Below, piece by piece: positions 1 to 5,037 of a DNA stretch of 5,037 bases. A program made the position numbers and the translations under genes. Below the pieces are notes generated by a model. That model saw only the letters and a list, made by a program, of their open reading frames with translations, was not told the DNA's origin and searched no databases. Numbering within the stretch: the stretch's first letter is position 1; the number at the start of each line of letters is the position of its first letter. The stretch spans positions 1 to 5,037 of the forward strand of contig JBBSEZ010000598.1 of the NCBI GenBank assembly GCA_038239195.1, written 5' to 3'. The DNA comes from JBBSEZ01 sp038239195 (lineage in GTDB: Bacteria > Planctomycetota > Planctomycetia > Gemmatales > Gemmataceae).

Positions 1-58
1 TCGAAGACTCGGCCCACCCTCCGGCCTGTTTTCTGCCGCTCGCCTTGCCGATTGCGCT

Positions 59-940
59 TCAATCCCCCGACCGGAGGTCGGCCCACTCCCGCACGGATGG
101 CGGGCCCGCTGGGGCGGTGTTGCTCGGCAAGAACGGGAACAGCCGCGCCCGGGTCGGGGCGTCGAGCGGGGCGCCGTACTCCGACAGTTCGAACGCCTCG
201 ATGTACTCCGCCCCTTCCCCCCCGTCTTCGCCGTAGGTGCGCAGCACGGCCTCGCGGTGGCGGTCGGCCAGCGGGCGGATGCGCTTTTGCAGGCGCTCCT
301 TCAGCCAGCCGAGGCGGGCCGGCTCGCTCAGCGGCACCTGATCGAGGTAGCCGCCGTTGTACGGCAACCACTCGTAGAACTGCGAGGCGTGGCAATGCAG
401 CATGTCCACCATCAGGTCCATCTCCCCGCCGACGTCGATCGCCACGTCGGCCTGGAACGGGGCCGGCTTCTTGAAGTCGTCGGAGAGATACATGATGACC
501 GGCGTGCGCGGCAGGTGCGGCGCGTCCGGGCAGATGGCCGGCACCGTCAGCATGTAGGCGGCATCCTGCACGAGGATGGCCGCGTAGCGGTGATCGGGGT
601 GATAGTCGTTCGGCCGATGCGTCAGCACCAGGTCGGGCCGGAAGCCGCGGACGAATCGGATCAACCGCTGCCGCGCGTGCAGATCGGGCTGCAGCTCGCC
701 GTCGGGGTAGTTGAACACCTCGTAGACCGCGCCGATGACTGCGGCGGCGGCCCGTGCCTCCTGGCGCCGGCGCTCCGCCAAGGCGGGGCCGCGGTAGAGG
801 TGGTGCCCCGCCCCGCCATCGGTCAGGCTCAGCAGGCAAACCTTGTGGCCCAACCGGCACCACTTCGCCGCGGTCCCCCCTGCCTTGAGGTCCGCGTCGT
901 CCGGGTGCGCGCCGATGATGAGGATGCGAAGGTTTGCCAC
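59..940 (-). CDS. PIG-L/LmbE-family zinc-dependent deacetylase
   Basis: A 293-residue protein of the PIG-L (LmbE-like) family. Members remove N-acetyl groups from GlcNAc-containing or related small molecules using one zinc ion. Visible in the sequence: an N-terminal beta strand (LRILIIG) leads into AHPDD at residues 11-15, the family signature whose His12 and Asp15 are zinc ligands and whose other Asp is the usual catalytic base. HPDH at 114-117 supplies the third zinc ligand, and THRPND at 107-112 lies just before it. There is no signal peptide or membrane segment, so it is probably cytoplasmic. Length is normal for the family. The start is a GTG with a good Shine-Dalgarno (GGAGAA at 946-951, 5 nt upstream). 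It lies 39 bp downstream of the LRR gene on the same strand and may be co-transcribed with it. The substrate cannot be told from sequence: no thiol-biosynthesis, GPI or antibiotic genes are beside it. The last codons overlap a small stem-loop at 67-81. Confidence 0.92.
   Translation of the reverse strand: MANLRILIIGAHPDDADLKAGGTAAKWCRLGHKVCLLSLTDGGAGHHLYRGPALAERRRQEARAAAAVIGAVYEVFNYPDGELQPDLHARQRLIRFVRGFRPDLVLTHRPNDYHPDHRYAAILVQDAAYMLTVPAICPDAPHLPRTPVIMYLSDDFKKPAPFQADVAIDVGGEMDLMVDMLHCHASQFYEWLPYNGGYLDQVPLSEPARLGWLKERLQKRIRPLADRHREAVLRTYGEDGGEGAEYIEAFELSEYGAPLDAPTRARLFPFLPSNTAPAGPPSVREWADLRSGD
67..81. repeat. Small stem-loop CCGACC-GGA-GGTCGG
   Basis: Six base pairs with the loop GGA overlap the last few codons of the deacetylase gene. 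Its inner 13 nt are identical to 4480-4492. In the coding sense it gives the Asp-Leu-Arg-Ser-Gly end of the protein, so the C-terminus may have been shaped by a repeat inserted at the gene's end. It could fold in the transcript, but there is no T-run after it on the minus strand. Confidence 0.4.
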
Positions 941-945
941 GGCGC

Positions 946-951
946 TTCTCC
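946..951 (-). promoter_or_regulatory. Shine-Dalgarno supporting the GTG start of the deacetylase
   Basis: Read on the minus strand the bases are GGAGAA, 5 nt before the GTG at 940-938. This is the best reason to accept a non-ATG start here, because the encoded sequence from that codon also begins directly with the family's first beta strand. The site overlaps one end of the intergenic repeat copy at 947-975. Confidence 0.6.
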
Positions 952-975
952 GTTCTTGCTTGCCGTTTCGCGAGA
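947..975. repeat. Short intergenic repeat, copy 1
   Basis: This copy lies in the 39-bp gap between the LRR gene and the deacetylase gene. Its core GCTTGCCGTTTCGCG (958-972) is identical over 15 nt to 2555-2569. Its longer form, starting TCTCC and continuing through TTCTTGCTTG, is matched at 4333-4362 with a few substitutions and one single-base length difference. All three copies lie between genes, which suggests a dispersed intergenic motif rather than chance. Function is unknown. A palindromic repeat, a protein-binding site or a relic of a mobile element are all possible. Confidence 0.5.
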
Positions 976-979
976 GGGG

Positions 980-2485
980 CTACAGTCGCAGACTGCCGAG
1001 GCCCTGGCGCTGGCGCGCTTTGGTCAGGGCGGCGGCGCCGGCGTCGGTAATGTCGTTGTCGCTGAGGTCGAGGCGCAGGGAGCGCAGATAGGTCGATTCG
1101 GCCAGGGCGCAGGCGCCCTTGTCCCCGACGTGGTTGTTGCGCACGTTCAGCTCCAGGAGCTCCGCCAGGCGCGGCCAGCGGGCCAAAACCTGCAAGCCCA
1201 CGTCGGCCAGGCTGTTGCCGTGCAAGTCGAGCGAACGCAGGTGTCGAAGATGGTCGGACTTCGTCAGCTCCTTCAGCCCGAAGACGCGCAGGCCGTTCGC
1301 CGCCAGGACCAGGTTCTCGAGGCAGACGAAGTGGGGCGACAGGCCGAGGGCCCGGGCGCCCTCGTCGCCAATCTCGTTGCCCGTCAGGTCCAGGCGCGTC
1401 AGGCTCGCGAGGTTGGCGCCGCGGGCCAGGGCGGCTGCGCCCTGAGCGCCGAGGTGGTTGCCCGAGAGGTCGAGCCGGCGCAATACGGTCAGGCTCGACG
1501 ACGAGGCCAGAGCGCCGGCCCCGGAGCAGCCCACCCGCGTCTTGGCCAGGTCGAGGGCCTGCAAGGCGCCCAGGTAGGGAGAGCGCGCCAGATGTTCGGC
1601 GCCCTCGTTGCCCAGAGCGTTCCCCGCCAGGCGCAGCTCGATCAGCCGCGCCAGCCGCGGCGAGTTGGCCAGGGCCCGCGCCCCCGTGGGCGGGATGTTG
1701 TTGCGCGCCAGGCCTAACCGGACGAGCGCCGTCAGGCCCCACGTCCGCCCGCCCCCGGCCAGGGCTTGCACTCCTGCCTCGCTCAGGGCATTGTCGTCGA
1801 GCACCAGCGACGTCAGGTTGCCGAACGCGCTCGTGGACGCCAGCGCCTCGGCCCCGCTGGCGCCGACCTGATTGTCGGTCAGGTCGAGGTGGCGCAGGCG
1901 GCGCGCGCAGGGGCCGGCCGCGAGGGCTTGCACCCCGCCCAGGCCGATGCGATTGCCGCCCAGTACCAGCGAACTCAGGTTGTCGAGCGGCAACGGATCG
2001 AGCACGGCGCGCAACGCCGCCGCGCCGAGCCCGTTGCCGGACAGGTCGAGCCCTTCCACGCGCCGCCACTCGCGGGTGGTAGCCAGTTCCTGTGCCCCCA
2101 CTTCCCGCACGCCCGTGAGCTTCAGGTGCCGCACCGGCCCGCTGCGGAAGACGCCCTCGGTGCGTTCGAGGAAGGCGGCGGCGTCCATCGTCACCCCCTC
2201 CAGCAGCCCGCGGCGGAACTGCCAGCCGTGGAGGTGCTCGGCGAGGGGGCCGAGCCAGGCCCGCTCGTGGGCGTCGCACAGCGCCTGCTCGCGATGGGCC
2301 AGTTCGGCGCGACGCGCCCCGTCCGCACCGGGGCCGGCCAGCTCGCACTGTACGCGGATCAACTCGGCGCGCGCCTCCTGGTCGGGCCCACCGTGGTCGG
2401 CGAGCCAGTCGGCATAGATCAGGCGCAGCCCGTCGTCGTCGGGCTCCTGCGCGATCGCCTCCAGAAAGGCTTGCTCGTGGTTCAT
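980..2485 (-). CDS. TIGR02996-domain leucine-rich repeat protein
   Basis: A 501-residue protein in two parts. Residues 1 to about 50 (with DGLRLIYADWLADHG at 18-32) match the TIGR02996 repeat-companion domain, a short planctomycete module placed in front of LRR or other repeats. A linker follows with the WQFRRGLLEGV motif (88-98), also common in these proteins. From about residue 118 to the end there are roughly 14 leucine-rich repeats of mostly 27 residues, of the ribonuclease-inhibitor type (LxxLDLxxNxxGxxGAxAL). They predict a curved solenoid for protein binding. No signal peptide, membrane helix or catalytic domain is visible, so it is probably a cytoplasmic scaffold or interaction protein. 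The ligand is unknown. The ATG start has a strong AAGGGGG at 2489-2495. It is first of a possible two-gene unit with the deacetylase. The strongly biased composition leaves long open frames on the opposite strand that are not genes. Confidence 0.9.
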   Translation of the reverse strand: MNHEQAFLEAIAQEPDDDGLRLIYADWLADHGGPDQEARAELIRVQCELAGPGADGARRAELAHREQALCDAHERAWLGPLAEHLHGWQFRRGLLEGVTMDAAAFLERTEGVFRSGPVRHLKLTGVREVGAQELATTREWRRVEGLDLSGNGLGAAALRAVLDPLPLDNLSSLVLGGNRIGLGGVQALAAGPCARRLRHLDLTDNQVGASGAEALASTSAFGNLTSLVLDDNALSEAGVQALAGGGRTWGLTALVRLGLARNNIPPTGARALANSPRLARLIELRLAGNALGNEGAEHLARSPYLGALQALDLAKTRVGCSGAGALASSSSLTVLRRLDLSGNHLGAQGAAALARGANLASLTRLDLTGNEIGDEGARALGLSPHFVCLENLVLAANGLRVFGLKELTKSDHLRHLRSLDLHGNSLADVGLQVLARWPRLAELLELNVRNNHVGDKGACALAESTYLRSLRLDLSDNDITDAGAAALTKARQRQGLGSLRL

Positions 2486-2488
2486 TGT

Positions 2489-2495
2489 CCCCCTT
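2489..2495 (-). promoter_or_regulatory. Shine-Dalgarno of the LRR gene
   Basis: The minus strand reads AAGGGGG ending 3 nt before the ATG at 2485-2483. It is a strong purine-rich ribosome-binding site, slightly close to the start. It supports initiating the protein at the TIGR02996 domain's usual first residue. Confidence 0.55.
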
Positions 2496-2503
2496 CGGGA
2501 GTG

Positions 2504-2616
2504 CTTAGTCCTTCGTTCTTGGTTCTTAGCAAAGAAGGGCGCGCCGAGTCTCTGGCTTGCCGTTTCGCGCGAAGCGAAGGCACTTCTTTGCTAAGAACTA
2601 CGGACTAAGGACTAAG
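2504..2616. repeat. 113-bp imperfect inverted repeat (hairpin or MITE-like element)
   Basis: The left arm 2504-2537 and right arm 2583-2616 are reverse complements at 30 of 34 positions. This includes a perfect 15-nt inner block (TTCTTAGCAAAGAAG against its complement) and a perfect 10-nt outer block (CTTAGTCCTT). The 45-nt spacer holds a perfect 10-bp palindrome, TTCGCGCGAA (2564-2573), and the 15-mer shared with 958-972. The element lies between two divergent gene starts, where a transcription terminator is not expected. Its shape, with terminal inverted repeats, no coding capacity and AT-richer arms in a GC-rich genome, resembles a small non-autonomous transposable element or a REP-like palindrome. 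No clear target duplication is seen at the edges. Confidence 0.8.
2555..2569. repeat. Short intergenic repeat, copy 2
   Basis: GCTTGCCGTTTCGCG here is identical to 958-972. It sits in the spacer between the two arms of the inverted repeat and runs into the TTCGCGCGAA palindrome. Confidence 0.5.
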
Positions 2617-2622
2617 GACTAC
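2602..2622. repeat. Tandem heptamer GGACTAA, three copies
   Basis: Two exact copies of GGACTAA (2602-2608 and 2609-2615) are followed by GGACTAC (2616-2622). They form the outer part of the right arm of the inverted repeat. The left arm carries a single complementary unit (CTTAGTCC at 2504-2511), so the right side may have expanded by slippage. Confidence 0.7.
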
Positions 2623-2628
2623 TATAGT
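2621..2628. promoter_or_regulatory. Possible -10 element on both strands (ACTATAGT palindrome)
   Basis: ACTATAGT is self-complementary, so both strands read TATAGT, a five-of-six match to the sigma-70 -10 consensus. It lies between divergent genes. Transcription to the right would start about 40 nt before the carboxylase ATG; to the left it would cross the inverted repeat before the LRR gene. No good -35 element stands at the right distance on either strand, so this is weak. Confidence 0.2.
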
Positions 2629-2675
2629 TGAGACGGAGAGCACGCGGAAGCCCCCTCGGAACAAGGCACCCACCG

Positions 2676-4271
<1,596 letters not shown>

Positions 4272-4332
4272 GCGAGGGCGTGGAGGAGCCAGCGAACGCC
4301 CGGCGATGCGGCGATGATCGCGGCGGGAGACA

Positions 4333-4362
4333 TCTCCTTCTTGCTTGTCGGTTTGCGCGACA
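4333..4362. repeat. Short intergenic repeat, degenerate copy 3
   Basis: The core at 4343-4360 matches the core family at 15 of 18 positions relative to 2555-2572. The upstream part (TCTCC then TTCTTGCTTG) matches copy 1 at 947-961 apart from one missing base. It lies about 60 bp after the carboxylase stop codon. Confidence 0.4.
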
Positions 4363-4478
4363 GCAGCACACCATATGAGCAGGAAAACGTATGTTCTCAA
4401 AATAATCATTACAGGGCTGATGGGTGAGGAATTCTTCGCACCTGATGGTTGACGCAAGTTGTTTGCTGGCTTAGCCTG

Positions 4479-4493
4479 GCGACCGGAGGTCGC
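4479..4493. repeat. Small stem-loop GCGACC-GGA-GGTCGC
   Basis: Six base pairs enclose a GGA loop. The inner 13 nt (CGACCGGAGGTCG) occur identically at 68-80, at the end of the deacetylase gene. A run of seven T residues begins 12 nt downstream (4506-4512), too far for a classical intrinsic terminator, so I do not call it one. Confidence 0.45.
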
Positions 4494-4596
4494 GGCGGCT
4501 GCAACTTTTTTTCTTCGCACCCTGGTTTTTCCGCTTTTTTCCGATAAGTCTATTTCCTTACCAACGTCTTGCCCTATGTCGTTGTGGGTTCAGGGT

Positions 4597-4953
4597 ATGC
4601 GCATCCCCGATCACCCGACGCAGATTCGGGCTCGGTTGAAGGCCCGGTTGGCGCGGCTCGGCAGCGACCAGCCCCTGCTGGCCGCCAGTCTGGCGCAGAT
4701 CCGCAAACGCTGCGGACGCAAGGCCTGCCGCTGCCACACCCACGGGGAACTGCACACCGGCTGGCACCTGACCTACAAGGTCGAGGGCAAGACGCGAACC
4801 GTTTACGTCCCCCTTGACCTCCTCGACGACGTCCGAACATGGATCGACAACCACAAACGTCACAAGGCCCTGCTGGCCGAGGTTCACCAACTGGTGGTGG
4901 CCCTGATCAAGACCCACGTCCAGACACGCAAACGCAAGGCCGGCCGGCCCTGA
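4597..4953 (+). CDS. DUF6788-like small Cys-motif protein, probably insertion-sequence associated
   Basis: A 118-residue basic protein resembling DUF6788, a family of unknown function often found beside transposase genes. Visible: a basic N-terminal helix (RARLKARLARLG, 11-22), then the conserved core QIRKRCGRKACRCHTHGELH (34-53) with Cys39, Cys44, Cys46 and His47, which could bind zinc or nucleic acid. Next come GWHLTY (55-60) and GKTRTVYVP (64-72), the family's strand segment. The C-terminal half is a predicted helix of about 30 residues ending in a basic tail (RKRKAGRP). I chose the ATG at 4597; ATG 4576 would add seven residues (125 in all) and lacks a ribosome-binding site, though the one for 4597 is also weak. 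The same frame is open back to 4459 but the upstream translation looks non-coding. It precedes a transposase-like frame by 17 bp, so a helper role in transposition is plausible but inferred. Confidence 0.75.
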   Translation: MRIPDHPTQIRARLKARLARLGSDQPLLAASLAQIRKRCGRKACRCHTHGELHTGWHLTYKVEGKTRTVYVPLDLLDDVRTWIDNHKRHKALLAEVHQLVVALIKTHVQTRKRKAGRP

Positions 4954-4970
4954 GGGTCGGTCCCCTCCTG

Positions 4971-5037
4971 GTGCGCACCGTCCGCCACTTCTTCCCCCGC
5001 TTCAACGACTGGCTCGACGACCTCCCCGACCCGCGCA
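4971..5037 (+). CDS. Start of a probable transposase, cut by the window edge
   Basis: Only about 22 residues are visible, from a GTG: they include RHFFPRFNDWL and end in DDLPDPR. An N-terminal LxxLPDPR motif is typical of several transposase families, including ISAs1-like and related DDE enzymes, where it comes before the catalytic domain. The position 17 bp after a DUF6788-like gene fits a two-gene insertion sequence. The start is uncertain: the frame is open from 4818, with an ATG at 4839 inside the preceding gene and a CTG at 4950. GAGG overlapping the upstream stop is rather far (about 14 nt) from the GTG. The family cannot be assigned from so little sequence, and whether the gene is intact is unknown. 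Confidence 0.45.
   Translation, partial: MRTVRHFFPRFNDWLDDLPDPR

Larger units (their letters stand above)
4272..4596. other. Non-coding region with an abrupt AT-rich stretch; likely junction with mobile DNA
   Basis: I see no convincing gene here. The first 90 bp keep the GC-rich character of the chromosome and include a degenerate copy of the intergenic repeat (4333-4362). From about 4369 to 4422 the sequence becomes strikingly AT-rich. T-runs follow at 4506-4512 and between 4526 and 4540, with a stem-loop at 4479-4493 and an 11-nt direct repeat (TTCTTCGCACC at 4432-4442 and 4511-4521). A TTGACG at 4449-4454 resembles a -35 box, but the bases 17 nt downstream (TAGCCT) are a poor -10. The composition change suggests that the boundary of an insertion sequence lies somewhere in this stretch. 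The exact end cannot be fixed because the other end is outside the window. Confidence 0.5.

Noticed and set aside
257..1717. 486-residue open frame on the plus strand over the deacetylase and LRR genes
   Set aside because: It crosses two recognisable minus-strand genes. Its apparent periodic repeats are only the mirror image of the 81-nt LRR period.
980..2485. Tandem DNA repeat or CRISPR-like array suggested by the 81-nt periodicity
   Set aside because: The period is explained by 27-residue leucine-rich repeats in one continuous reading frame. The units are divergent at DNA level and there are no identical repeats with unique spacers.
1766..2608. 280-residue open frame on the plus strand opposite the N-terminal part of the LRR gene
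   Set aside because: It is antisense to the TIGR02996 and LRR coding sequence and runs into the inverted repeat; no family resemblance.
4479..4512. Intrinsic terminator made of the stem-loop at 4479-4493 and the T-run at 4506-4512
   Set aside because: The 12-nt gap between stem and T-run is too long for a standard intrinsic terminator, and it lies more than 200 bp after the carboxylase stop. The same stem-loop at 67-81 has no T-run on the transcript strand.
4459..4596. N-terminal extension of the DUF6788 protein to a TTG at 4459
   Set aside because: The added residues are encoded by T-run and stem-loop sequence, look non-coding, and lie outside the family's usual core. No ribosome-binding site supports it.

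Overview
The window is about two-thirds G+C and looks like chromosome from a planctomycete, most likely of the Gemmata group. The main reason is the gene at 980-2485: its first 45 or so residues match the TIGR02996 repeat-companion domain, and leucine-rich repeats follow. That domain pairing is greatly expanded in Gemmataceae. The carboxyltransferase and the DUF6788 protein also fit that lineage, but this placement is inference from remembered family features, not a database search.

Layout, left to right: (1) 59-940, minus strand, a PIG-L/LmbE-family zinc deacetylase with intact metal-binding motifs. (2) 980-2485, minus strand, a TIGR02996 + LRR protein with about 14 repeats. It lies 39 bp upstream of the deacetylase, so the two could share a transcript. 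(3) 2486-2675, a divergent intergenic region dominated by a 113-bp imperfect inverted repeat with 34-nt arms, a tandem heptamer and a 15-mer also found in another gene gap. (4) 2676-4271, plus strand, a complete acyl-CoA carboxylase carboxyltransferase (beta) subunit of the methylcrotonyl-CoA carboxylase type, with no biotin carboxylase or biotin carrier gene beside it. (5) 4272-4596, a non-coding stretch in which base composition drops abruptly to AT-rich, with T-runs, a small stem-loop and a short direct repeat. (6) 4597-4953, plus strand, a small Cys-containing DUF6788-like protein, followed at once by the start of a second reading frame (4971 to the window edge) that resembles a transposase N-terminus. 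Together these are probably the left part of an insertion sequence cut off by the window.

The genes do not form one recognisable pathway. The minus-strand pair and the plus-strand carboxylase diverge from the inverted-repeat region, and the right end looks like mobile DNA. No convincing new multi-gene system is visible. The most unusual material is non-coding: repeated short motifs and hairpins in the gaps between genes, one of them with the shape of a small non-autonomous mobile element.
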